Shown here one piece after another: positions 57,285-64,000 of a stretch of 64,000 nt of DNA. Within the stretch, counting starts at the first letter, position 1, and each line of letters starts with the position of its first letter. The notes below the pieces were generated by a model. It searched no databases and was not told the DNA's origin. It worked only from the letters and a program-made list of their open reading frames with translations. Made by a program: the position numbers and the translations under genes. This DNA comes from Clostridia bacterium (lineage in GTDB: Bacteria > Bacillota > Clostridia > Christensenellales > UBA3700): contig JAIDUV010000027.1 of NCBI GenBank assembly GCA_029060025.1, positions 36,085 through 100,084 on the forward strand, read 5' to 3'.

Positions 57285-59063
57285 ATGAAGACAGCAAAGA
57301 AATTTGCAATAGTTTGCATTATTGCAGTGATCTCGTTGATAGCGTTTGTCGCTTGCTTACCTGTGATGGGAGGCGGCAAGAGAGAGTATGACGAGCCGTA
57401 TGACCTTGAGATAGAAGTGACTGCTACGACTATTAAATTTATTGACAATTATACGGAAACTTGTGTAAATGGAGAGGTTTTGGAATACCGTATTGAAGGC
57501 GGGGAGTGGCAAGACAGTCCTTTATTTGAAGACCTTAATCCAAATACTACTTATAACGTGTACGTTAGAGTTAAAGAAAATGACAATTATAAAGCAAGTA
57601 AGGAGCATAAGCAGGTTGCGACTACGTCAAAACTTACGCAAGGCGCTCCCAACGCGACTTATGAGTTGATAGAGAAGACTGTCACTGTTCAAGCAGATTC
57701 AAATCTTGAATATTCTTTTGACGAAGGCGAGACTTACAGCGCAGAAAATAAACATACATATACCGAAAATGGCGAAAAAATAATTAAAGTAAGATATAAA
57801 GAGAGCGAAGATAAGTTTGTCGGAGAGGCGCAGGTAATCAAGATCAAAATTACCGATTATTACAGCGGCTCGGGAACTGAAGAAGATCCTTATTTGATTA
57901 AGACAGAAGCGCATTTCAATGCTTTAAAAGACGAAAAATCCTACGATTCTTATTTTAAATTGATGAGTGACTTAGACTTTGCATCAAAGACTTTCTATCC
58001 CGCAGATATAGGCGGATGTGTGTTTGACGCGGATAATCACACAATTAAAAATATAAATATTGAAAATGACGAGGATTTAAATTGCGTCGGGGTATTCGTT
58101 ACTGTGGGTACCGTAAAAAATCTCGTACTAGAAAACGTTAATATAAATTATACCTGCCTTGGCGTATCTGCTGCGCCTAGCATAGGACTTATTGCAGGAA
58201 TAGCACAAAATATAATAAATTGCAAAGCAAGCGGAGAGATAGCCGTAAAGAGCGAAAATTCTTACGCAAGAGTATCGGCCGGCGGTCTTGTCGGTACGGT
58301 TAGCGTTTGGAAAAGCGGTAGAAATAGATTGAATATAACAGACTCTTTCGCAGACTTTAAGTTTAGTTATAATTCTTCAGAAGATAAAGGCGCGAGCATA
58401 AAAGTAGGCGGTTTATTAGGAGAGTATGTCAATGCTATATATGACGCGCGCGATACCTTCTTGACCATTTCTAAATGCGTAGCAATCGTGGATATAGATT
58501 TATTGGGCGTAGGCAGCAGTAGCCAAGCAGCCGGTCTAGTCGGCTCGAATATGAAGGGTAAGATAGAGAATTGTTATGCAAAAGGTTCTATAAATACAAG
58601 TGGTTTTATAAGTACTATGATGATAGGCGGTTTGATTGCGCAGACGCCAATCAGAACTGATTCAGACAACCATAGATACGGCAATGCAAGTATAGAATCG
58701 TGTTATGCTGATATGGATCTGTATGCTGACAGAACAAGGCAAGACGTACGTATCGGAGGTATTTCGTCCTTAATGCAAGCATTTGAAGAGCAGACCGTCA
58801 AGAATTGTTTCTTTACAGGCACGATTGCTGTATCAGAGGGAAGCAAGGCAGGTCTTATGGGCGCATTCACAACGTCTGTACTTTCTAATTATACGCAAGA
58901 GAATTGTTATCATTCCGACAACTTGGCAGAGCCTGTCGAGACTGAAGACACTACAGCGGTATCTGTAGCAACTATGAAGAGTGTTAATTGGCAGCGAGAT
59001 ACGCTGAAGTTCAGCGCGGATATTTGGAATTTTGTCGAGGGAGAATATCCTACGTTGAAATAA
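57285..59063 (+). CDS. Secreted lipoprotein with GLUG-like repeats
   Basis: A 592-residue exported protein. The signal region has basic residues, a hydrophobic core and a Cys in AFVAC at about residue 24, consistent with a lipoprotein, though the -3 residue is Phe. Two small beta-sandwich modules follow (ATTIKFIDNYTETCVNGEVLEYRI). From the marker YSGSGTEEDPYLIKTEAHFNAL on, a beta-helix region begins with GLUG-like turns (AGGLVGTVSVWKSG, VGGLLGEYVNAIYDA, AAGLVGSNMKGKIENCYAKGS). It is smaller than, but alike in style to, the lipoprotein at 10947. The ATG at 57285 follows TGGAGGT. A surface-binding role is inferred. Confidence 0.83.
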   Translation: MKTAKKFAIVCIIAVISLIAFVACLPVMGGGKREYDEPYDLEIEVTATTIKFIDNYTETCVNGEVLEYRIEGGEWQDSPLFEDLNPNTTYNVYVRVKENDNYKASKEHKQVATTSKLTQGAPNATYELIEKTVTVQADSNLEYSFDEGETYSAENKHTYTENGEKIIKVRYKESEDKFVGEAQVIKIKITDYYSGSGTEEDPYLIKTEAHFNALKDEKSYDSYFKLMSDLDFASKTFYPADIGGCVFDADNHTIKNINIENDEDLNCVGVFVTVGTVKNLVLENVNINYTCLGVSAAPSIGLIAGIAQNIINCKASGEIAVKSENSYARVSAGGLVGTVSVWKSGRNRLNITDSFADFKFSYNSSEDKGASIKVGGLLGEYVNAIYDARDTFLTISKCVAIVDIDLLGVGSSSQAAGLVGSNMKGKIENCYAKGSINTSGFISTMMIGGLIAQTPIRTDSDNHRYGNASIESCYADMDLYADRTRQDVRIGGISSLMQAFEEQTVKNCFFTGTIAVSEGSKAGLMGAFTTSVLSNYTQENCYHSDNLAEPVETEDTTAVSVATMKSVNWQRDTLKFSADIWNFVEGEYPTLK

Positions 59064-59086
59064 TAGTGTATGAATAGTCTATGATC

Positions 59087-59116
59087 AAAGGAGTATGGCT
59101 TGCCATACTCCTTTTT
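59087..59116 (+). terminator. Terminator of the second GLUG lipoprotein gene
   Basis: AAAGGAGTATGG and CCATACTCCTTT form a perfect 12-bp stem with a CTTG loop, ending in TTTTT. Confidence 0.93.
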
Positions 59117-59148
59117 GCACAACGAGACACTATAATCTGTAAAGTTGG

Positions 59149-59176
59149 TCTTGACAAAATCAAATTTAGTGATAAA
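59149..59176 (+). promoter_or_regulatory. Promoter of the LOG-like gene
   Basis: TTGACA at 59149-59154, 16-bp spacer, TAAAAT at 59171-59176. Confidence 0.65.
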
Positions 59177-59258
59177 ATAAATATATAAATCTTACTTATC
59201 ACACTTTGAGTATATGGATAATATTATATATAGTCATTAAAGAAATACGGAGGAATAT

Positions 59259-59825
59259 ATGAGGAAAATCGTGGCTATCGTAGGTGATAGCAAAATAGAT
59301 AAAGACGGAGATAAATATAAGTTTGCGTTTTCGGTAGGTAAAGCGCTTATTGACAATGGATATCGCATACAGTCCGGCGGACTTGGCGGAGTTATGGAAG
59401 CGGCGTTTGCAGGAGCAAGGTCGTCGGAAAAATATCAAGACGGTGACACTATTGCCATCATTCCATCCTTTGACAGAAGTATGCACAATGAATATGCTGA
59501 CATAGTCATATCCACAGGTCTTGATATGTTGAGAAATTCTATCGTTGCCAACGCGGACGCAGTTATTGCTATTGGCGGCGGAGCAGGTACTCTTTCGGAG
59601 ATTGCTTTTGCTTGGCCTATGATGCGACTAATTATGGCTTGCAACTGCGTAGACGGTTGGAGCAGTAAAGTCGCGGATATAAGAATGGACCAGAGAATAC
59701 GTTATCCCGAGATTCCCGAAGATAAGGTGTACGGCGTGAGCAATGCCAATGAGGTGATAGAAATACTTGATAAGTACGCGGATAAGTACACAAAATTTCA
59801 TAAGGGTATCAAGTTTGGAATGTGA
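59259..59825 (+). CDS. LOG-like Rossmann-fold nucleotide-binding protein
   Basis: A 188-residue single-domain protein of the LOG/SLOG superfamily (the TIGR00725-type subgroup). Features are VAIVGDSKI at the first strand, IQSGGLGGVMEAAFAGA, DMLRNSIVANADAVIAIGGGAGTLSEIAFAW with the phosphate-binding PGGxGTxxE-like motif written GGGAGTLSE. Related proteins include cytokinin-activating phosphoribohydrolases and nucleotide sensors; this subgroup has no settled activity. GGAGG precedes the ATG. It is a single gene followed by a block of intergenic repeats. Confidence 0.85.
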   Translation: MRKIVAIVGDSKIDKDGDKYKFAFSVGKALIDNGYRIQSGGLGGVMEAAFAGARSSEKYQDGDTIAIIPSFDRSMHNEYADIVISTGLDMLRNSIVANADAVIAIGGGAGTLSEIAFAWPMMRLIMACNCVDGWSSKVADIRMDQRIRYPEIPEDKVYGVSNANEVIEILDKYADKYTKFHKGIKFGM

Positions 59826-59869
59826 CACAAAATAAATTGTCATTGACGCTCACTACGTCATCGCATATG

Positions 59870-59969
59870 CTTGCTCGCTATGCCGTCGCTTCGCTCCTTA
59901 CGACTGGAGCGAAGCGCAATGGAGAAATCTTATACGGATAGAGATCTCTCCACTACGGTCGCAATGACA
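59870..59969. repeat. Intergenic repeat block (fullest copy)
   Basis: Positions 59870-59901 match 1086-1117. Then AATGGAGAAATCT and AGATCTCTCCA form a hairpin, flanked by GCGAAGCGC and GGTCGCAATGACA, the ends shared with the other dispersed copies. The 291-bp gap to the next gene holds this and the promoter at 60055. Confidence 0.65.
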
Positions 59970-60054
59970 AATACTTTATGTTACCTTGAGCGAAACAAAG
60001 TTAAGTAGAAAGGTCTCAACAGGATAAAATATTATTTAACAACAATATAAAATA

Positions 60055-60083
60055 TTGATAAATCTTTTTTGATGTGCTAAAAT
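60055..60083 (+). promoter_or_regulatory. Promoter of the flavodiiron protein gene
   Basis: TTGATA at 60055-60060, 17-bp spacer, TAAAAT at 60078-60083. Confidence 0.68.
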
Positions 60084-60116
60084 AAATAGGCAATAAAATT
60101 ATTTTGGAGCGTAATT

Positions 60117-61322
60117 ATGCATAGCGTAAAGAAAATCAACGAAGATTTGTATTGGGTGGGCGTAAACGACCGCAAGATTTCACTTTTTGAAAACGTATAT
60201 CCAGTAGAGCGCGGTATGAGTTACAACTCATATCTCTTACTTGACGAAAAAACTGCGCTTTTTGATACGGTAGACAGCGTTGCCAGTCTGCAATTTTTGG
60301 AAAATGTCGACCACGTACTTGGCGGCAGAGACCTTGATTATCTCATAGTCAATCATATGGAGCCCGATCATTGCGCGAATATCGGCGCAATCGTTGAAAA
60401 ATACCCACAAGTAAAAATCGTAGGAAATTTTAAGACCTTTACAATGATGTCACAATTTTTTGACTTTGACGTCGATTCTCGCAAGGTTGTTGTAAAAGAA
60501 GGTGATACTTTGAGCCTTGGCAAGCATAATTTGACTTTCGTTATGGCGCCTATGGTACACTGGCCAGAGGCTATGGTGACTTACGACACTGTCGACAAGG
60601 TGCTTTTCTCCGCTGACGCATTTGGCTCTTTTGGAGCAATGAGCGGAAATATTTTCGCAGACGAGTGCGATTTTGAAAATAAATGGATAGACGACGCAAG
60701 ACGTTATTATACAAATATCGTAGGTAAATACGGAGTGCAAGTGACAAATCTTTTGAAGAAGGCTAGTACACTTGAAATCTCCAAAATCTGTCCTTTGCAC
60801 GGTCCTGTTTGGAGAAAAGATATAGGATATATACTTGACAAGTATACAAAGTGGGCAAGTTATACGCCCGAGGAGAAAGGCGCGCTTATCGTATATGGAT
60901 CTGTACACGGTCATACCGAGAACGCCGCTGAGATACTTGCAGGTCTGCTGGGTGACAGAGGCGTTGCAGGAATTGAAGTGCTCAATGCGTCAAATACTCA
61001 TTATTCAAAGATAATATCAGAGTGCTTTAAGCGTTCGCATATCGTCTTTGCGTGCGCAACTTACAATATGTCATTGTTCCCTCCAATGCAGACGGCTTTG
61101 CACGAACTTGCTGAACATAATTTGCAAAATAGGTCTTTTGCTTTTATAGAAAACGGCACTTGGACTCCCGCAAGCGCAAAACTTATGAGCGAAATTCTTG
61201 AAAAACTCAAAAATAATAAGATTATTGAGCCCAAAGTCACTGTAAAGTCGGCTTTGAATGAAGAAAGTTATGCTGCGCTCGTAACGCTTGCTGACGCTAT
61301 TGCAGCCGATTTAAAAGCGTAA
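60117..61322 (+). CDS. FprA-type flavodiiron protein
   Basis: A 401-residue A-type flavoprotein that reduces oxygen to water and/or nitric oxide to nitrous oxide, protecting anaerobes. The N-terminal metallo-beta-lactamase-like domain carries the diiron ligands HMEPDH, HWPEAM, SADAFGSFG and CPLHGPVW. The C-terminal flavodoxin domain begins ALIVYGSVHGHTENAAE, the FMN phosphate loop. No rubredoxin domain is attached, so an external electron donor is needed. Length is standard. TTGGAG lies before the ATG, and a strong terminator follows. It is monocistronic. Confidence 0.95.
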   Translation: MHSVKKINEDLYWVGVNDRKISLFENVYPVERGMSYNSYLLLDEKTALFDTVDSVASLQFLENVDHVLGGRDLDYLIVNHMEPDHCANIGAIVEKYPQVKIVGNFKTFTMMSQFFDFDVDSRKVVVKEGDTLSLGKHNLTFVMAPMVHWPEAMVTYDTVDKVLFSADAFGSFGAMSGNIFADECDFENKWIDDARRYYTNIVGKYGVQVTNLLKKASTLEISKICPLHGPVWRKDIGYILDKYTKWASYTPEEKGALIVYGSVHGHTENAAEILAGLLGDRGVAGIEVLNASNTHYSKIISECFKRSHIVFACATYNMSLFPPMQTALHELAEHNLQNRSFAFIENGTWTPASAKLMSEILEKLKNNKIIEPKVTVKSALNEESYAALVTLADAIAADLKA

Positions 61323-61340
61323 ACATCAGAAATCCAATAA

Positions 61341-61372
61341 AAAAACGTCTGCTACTTAATGCAGGCGTTTTT
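61341..61372 (+). terminator. Terminator of the flavodiiron gene
   Basis: AAAAACGTCTGC and GCAGGCGTTTTT form a 12-bp stem with one G-T pair and a T-run. Confidence 0.92.
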
Positions 61373-61460
61373 ATTTATCCAAATTTTTGTACAATTGCAA
61401 AAATTTACAAAAAAACAGTGTCATATAGACGAACTTTGGCAAAATTATTTTAATTTGCTA

Positions 61461-61489
61461 TTGAAATGCGCTTCGATAGTTGTTATAAT
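61461..61489 (+). promoter_or_regulatory. Promoter of the 115-residue hypothetical gene
   Basis: TTGAAA at 61461-61466, 17-bp spacer, TATAAT at 61484-61489. Confidence 0.75.
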
Positions 61490-61520
61490 AAAAACATAAG
61501 TAAGGGTAAGGAGGGCAGTT

Positions 61521-61868
61521 ATGGAAAATCAAAAAGAAAGTTTTGTAACTATTACAAAGCACGCAATAAGCAGAATAAAGCAAAGAATTGGCATAAAAAA
61601 CAGCCGAGGACAAATTGATATTGCCGAAAATGCTTTTCGTTTTGGCGTTCGCTGTGACGACGCAGTCGGAGCAGAGCGTAAGTATATCGAGAGCCGCATT
61701 AAGGACGAGCCTGAATATGCAAACAGAGATATAAGACTGTATAGAGACATATTGTTTGTCTTTGTTCATAACAGGTTGATAACCGTGTTGCCGCCCGACA
61801 AAACTTACTGCAAAAAACTGCAAGCCAATAGGCGAAAGAAAAATCATAGCAACAAGGAGGTTGCATAA
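61521..61868 (+). CDS. Hypothetical basic 115-residue protein
   Basis: I do not recognise this as a named family. It starts with TKHAISRIKQRIGIKNSRGQ, a pattern (H-A-x-x-R-x-x-x-R) seen in small RelE/DUF4258-like proteins that can bind RNA, then a beta-rich segment (RDIRLYRDILFVFVHNRLITVLPP) in the right place for such a fold. The C-terminal 20 residues are Lys/Asn-rich. No antitoxin-like partner is adjacent. AAGGAGG lies before the ATG; promoter and terminator are clear, so it is a genuine single gene. Confidence 0.75.
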   Translation: MENQKESFVTITKHAISRIKQRIGIKNSRGQIDIAENAFRFGVRCDDAVGAERKYIESRIKDEPEYANRDIRLYRDILFVFVHNRLITVLPPDKTYCKKLQANRRKKNHSNKEVA

Positions 61869-61873
61869 TAAAA

Positions 61874-61902
61874 ATACGCCTGTCGAAGTTCGACAGGCGT
61901 AT
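61874..61902 (+). terminator. Terminator of the 115-residue hypothetical gene
   Basis: ATACGCCTGTCGA and TCGACAGGCGTAT form a perfect 13-bp stem, but the T-run is short (CTTTG). Confidence 0.75.
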
Positions 61903-61984
61903 CTTTGAGATATGTATTCGGATAAGTCAATTTAATTGTTTTTACTTTTATATCTTATAAAACGCATTTTTTTAGCAAATACTT

Positions 61985-62073
61985 TATATAATGTATACAT
62001 TAGTTATTAAACACATTATATAATGTTCAAGTCTATATGTCAAGCATATTTTTATATATAATGTATATATTAG
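61985..62073. promoter_or_regulatory. Repeated AT-rich boxes before a small XRE gene, probable operator array
   Basis: TATATAATGTATACATTAG (61985-62003) recurs at 62055-62073 with one change. Between them ACATTAT-ATAATGT (62013-62026) is a perfect palindrome of the same bases. Each 19-mer includes a TATAAT hexamer, so promoter and operator may overlap. Confidence 0.55.
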
Positions 62074-62097
62074 ATAATGCGGAGGGTGTATAGTAAA

Positions 62098-62298
62098 ATG
62101 AAATTCAGAATACTTGAGATACTTAAAGAGCAAGGGAAGAGTAAGTATTGGCTTTATATAAGACTGGGAATGAGTTATCAAAATTTCAACAATCTTGTGG
62201 AAAACAGGACCAAAAGCGTGAAGTTTGAAAATCTCAAAGCATTGTGCGATATACTTGAGTGTACGCCCAACGACCTATTTGAAGAGTATCATAAATAA
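62098..62298 (+). CDS. Small XRE-family regulator
   Basis: A 66-residue DNA-binding protein made of one HTH of the short Cro/C1 type (YozG-like): ILKEQGKSKYWLYIRLGMSYQNFNNLVENRTKSVKFENLKALCDILECTPNDLFE. It may act as a dimeric repressor. The ATG at 62098 lies downstream of GGAGGG, with a somewhat long spacing of 11 bp. The repeated AT-rich boxes directly upstream are candidate binding sites, suggesting autoregulation. The co-regulated partner, if any, is not evident. Confidence 0.85.
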   Translation: MKFRILEILKEQGKSKYWLYIRLGMSYQNFNNLVENRTKSVKFENLKALCDILECTPNDLFEEYHK

Positions 62299-62351
62299 AT
62301 AGTGGCAATAAATTTCACATATTGATAAAATATTTTAATTATTATAATAAA

Positions 62352-62374
62352 AGGGTACGGCTTGCGTCGTACCC
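62352..62374. terminator. Bidirectional terminator
   Basis: AGGGTACG and CGTACCCT form an 8-bp stem. T-runs follow on both strands, serving the XRE gene and the GGGtGRT gene. Confidence 0.8.
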
Positions 62375-62402
62375 TAGATTTTTTATTGTTTGATATCAAC
62401 GA

Positions 62403-63404
62403 TTACTTCAATGCTTCTTCTACTGCAACTGCGCAAGATACGGAAGCGCCTACCATTGGGTTGTTGCCCATACCGATAAGACCCATCATCTCTACGTGAG
62501 CAGGTACTGAAGAGGAGCCTGCGAATTGAGCGTCGGAGTGCATTCTACCCATTGTGTCGGTCATACCGTAGGATGCAGGACCTGCAGCCATATTATCTGG
62601 GTGAAGCGTACGACCTGTGCCGCCGCCGGAAGCAACGGAGAAGTACTTCTTGCCAGTCTCTACGCACTCTTTCTTGTATGTTCCTGCAACCGGGTGTTGG
62701 AAACGCGTCGGGTTGGTGGAGTTGCCGGTGATAGATACGTCAACGTTTTCGTGCTTCATAATTGCTACGCCTTCGACTACGTCGTCTGCGCCGTAAACTC
62801 TTACTTTGCTTCTCTCGCCAGTGGAGTAGGAAATGGTGTCGATTACTTTGAGTTCGCCGGTGAAATAATCAAGTTTGGTCTGAACGTAAGTAAATCCGTT
62901 GATTCTGCTTATTATTTTTGCAGCATCCTTGCCAAGACCGTTGAGGATAACTTGGAGAGGTTGCTTTCTTACTTTGTTTGCCTTCATAGCAATACCGATT
63001 GCGCCTTCAGCGGCCGCAAAAGATTCGTGACCTGCGAGGAAAGCAAAGCACTTGGTCTCTTCTCTCAAAAGCATTGCTGCGAGATTGCCGTGACCGAGAC
63101 CAACCTTTCTTTGTTCTGCAACAGAGCCGGGGATACAAAAACTTTGCAAGCCTACGCCGATTGCTTCTGCTGCGTCAGCAGCCTTCTTGCAACCCTTCTT
63201 GATTGCGATTGCGCAACCTACGGTATAAGCCCATACTGCATTCTCGAATGCAATAGGTTGAATACCTTTTACTATAGCCTCGACGTCGATACCCTTGTCG
63301 GTGCAAATTTGCTTTGCCTCTTCAAGAGATTTAATTCCGTATTCGGAGAGGCACTTGGTGATTTTGTCAATTCTTCTTGAATAACTTTCAAATGTAACTG
63401 CCAT
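62403..63404 (-). CDS. GGGtGRT protein
   Basis: A 333-residue cytosolic protein of the GGGtGRT family, named for the motif in SVASGGGTGRTLHPDNMAAGPASYG. The family is common in Clostridia and other anaerobes, normally beside a NifU/IscU-like iron-sulfur scaffold gene, as here. Its function is not established. Conserved-looking segments are CFAFLAGHESFAAAEGAIGIA and the C-terminal MMGLIGMGNNPMVGASVSCAVAVEEAL. AGGAGG lies before the ATG, and the scaffold gene ends 14 bp upstream, so the two are one operon. Confidence 0.9.
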   Translation of the reverse strand: MAVTFESYSRRIDKITKCLSEYGIKSLEEAKQICTDKGIDVEAIVKGIQPIAFENAVWAYTVGCAIAIKKGCKKAADAAEAIGVGLQSFCIPGSVAEQRKVGLGHGNLAAMLLREETKCFAFLAGHESFAAAEGAIGIAMKANKVRKQPLQVILNGLGKDAAKIISRINGFTYVQTKLDYFTGELKVIDTISYSTGERSKVRVYGADDVVEGVAIMKHENVDVSITGNSTNPTRFQHPVAGTYKKECVETGKKYFSVASGGGTGRTLHPDNMAAGPASYGMTDTMGRMHSDAQFAGSSSVPAHVEMMGLIGMGNNPMVGASVSCAVAVEEALK

Positions 63405-63418
63405 ATAAACGTACCTCC

Positions 63419-64000
63419 TTATTCGTTTCTCGGGTCGATGACCTTGACGGCTTCTTTGTATCTGCCGTAACAGTTGGTGAACTTAACCAAAGCGTCGTTT
63501 GCGGACATACCGCCTTTGATTGCTTCCATCATTTTGCCGAGGTTGACAAATTCATAACCGATTACTTGATTGTCTTTGTCAAGACCGATATGAGTTACGT
63601 AACCTTCAGCCATTTCAAGATATCTTACGCCTTTTGCGCCGGTGGAGTACATCGTGCCGACTTGCGAACGCAAGCCCTTGCCGAGATCCTCAAGACCTGC
63701 GCCGATAGGCAAACCGTTTTCAGAGAAAGCCGACTGCGTACGTCCGTAGACTATTTGCAAGAAGAGTTCTCTCATTGCGGTGTTGATAGCGTCGCATACG
63801 AGGTCAGTGTTGAGCGCTTCAAGAATAGTCTTGCCGGGTAGTACCTCTGCAGCCATAGCGGCGGAGTGGGTCATACCCGAACAGCCGATAGTCTCGACCA
63901 AAGCCTCTTCGATAATGCCTTCTTTTACGTTTAGCGTCAATTTGCAAGCGCCTTGTTGGGGAGCGCACCAACCGATACCGTGGGTAAGACCGCTGATATC
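63419..64000 (-). CDS. NifU/IscU-like iron-sulfur scaffold protein, cut by the window edge
   Basis: A frame entering from the right edge, 193 residues visible, start not included. In the visible part are WCAPQQGACK, ETIGCSGMTHSA and FTNCYGRYKEAV, three cysteines placed as in IscU/NifU-type scaffolds. The segment GLDKDNQVIGYEFVNLGKMMEAIKGG is typical of the variant that partners GGGtGRT proteins. The family is annotated as an iron-sulfur cluster assembly scaffold, but for this variant that is by homology only. A TTG at 63938-63940 is in frame but internal: 20 more codons upstream remain open and contain a conserved-looking Cys. Confidence 0.85.
   Translation of the reverse strand, partial: DISGLTHGIGWCAPQQGACKLTLNVKEGIIEEALVETIGCSGMTHSAAMAAEVLPGKTILEALNTDLVCDAINTAMRELFLQIVYGRTQSAFSENGLPIGAGLEDLGKGLRSQVGTMYSTGAKGVRYLEMAEGYVTHIGLDKDNQVIGYEFVNLGKMMEAIKGGMSANDALVKFTNCYGRYKEAVKVIDPRNE

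Noticed and set aside
62526-63380. A 284-codon plus-strand frame opposite the GGGtGRT gene
   Set aside because: Cys/Val-rich shadow frame opposite a conserved gene; no start signals.

Overview
The window looks like a chromosomal segment from a low-G+C, strictly anaerobic Firmicute (Clostridia or a relative), probably a gut commensal. The evidence is AGGAGG-type ribosome sites, many near-consensus TTGACA/TATAAT promoters with 17-bp spacers, short U-tailed terminators, a flavodiiron protein, type III glutamine synthetase, a GGGtGRT protein with its NifU-like partner, and four glycoside hydrolase families. I see no prophage, insertion sequence with a transposase, CRISPR array or rRNA. The organism assignment is inference.

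Layout. 1-10.5 kb: end of a possible MscL gene, comF, a GH13 glucosidase facing a GPH sugar symporter, tRNA-Asn, an operon of unknown protein/phosphoesterase/RimK-like ligase, a GH3 glucosidase and a small XRE regulator. 10.9-18.2 kb: a large GLUG lipoprotein, a GH29 fucosidase, an orphan promoter-terminator unit, marR-MATE and tRNA-Arg. 18.2-25.7 kb: an Lsa-like ABC-F gene behind an attenuator-like leader, a DUF1538 membrane protein with two PII-like partners, and housekeeping-type singletons. 25.8-35.3 kb: GH2 beta-galactosidase, a glycosyltransferase, a pair of paralogous unknown genes, a methyltransferase-like gene and a two-component system whose regulator carries an exact internal duplication. 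35.4-38.7 kb: a phosphoglycerate-mutase-family enzyme fused to a membrane anchor and a large ectodomain. 39.0-56.5 kb: a nitrogen, purine and pyrimidine block with purF, glnN, a three-gene glutamate synthase, and glnA-ANTAR-carA-carB/dapF-pyrG. 56.8-64 kb: XRE regulators, a second GLUG lipoprotein, a LOG-like protein, a flavodiiron protein and the GGGtGRT pair.

How it fits together. The 39-56 kb block makes and spends glutamine: two glutamine synthetases and a split glutamate synthase make and recycle it, and PurF, CarA and PyrG consume it. An ANTAR protein sits in this block, and the glnN leader contains a terminator that competes with a hairpin whose hexaloop fits the ANTAR pattern, so glutamine supply may be controlled by antitermination. 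The glycosidases, the GPH symporter and the surface lipoproteins point to foraging on plant or host glycans.

The most unusual items are the CarB-DapF fusion, the mutase-membrane-ectodomain fusion, the glnN and ABC-F leader attenuators, the DUF1538/PII cluster, the promoter-terminator unit at 15.95 kb, the 64-codon tandem duplication in a response regulator, three promoters placed so that the mRNA would be leaderless or nearly so, and a MITE-like repeat, one copy of which sits inside the glutamate synthase cluster. All family assignments are from reading motifs, without database searches.
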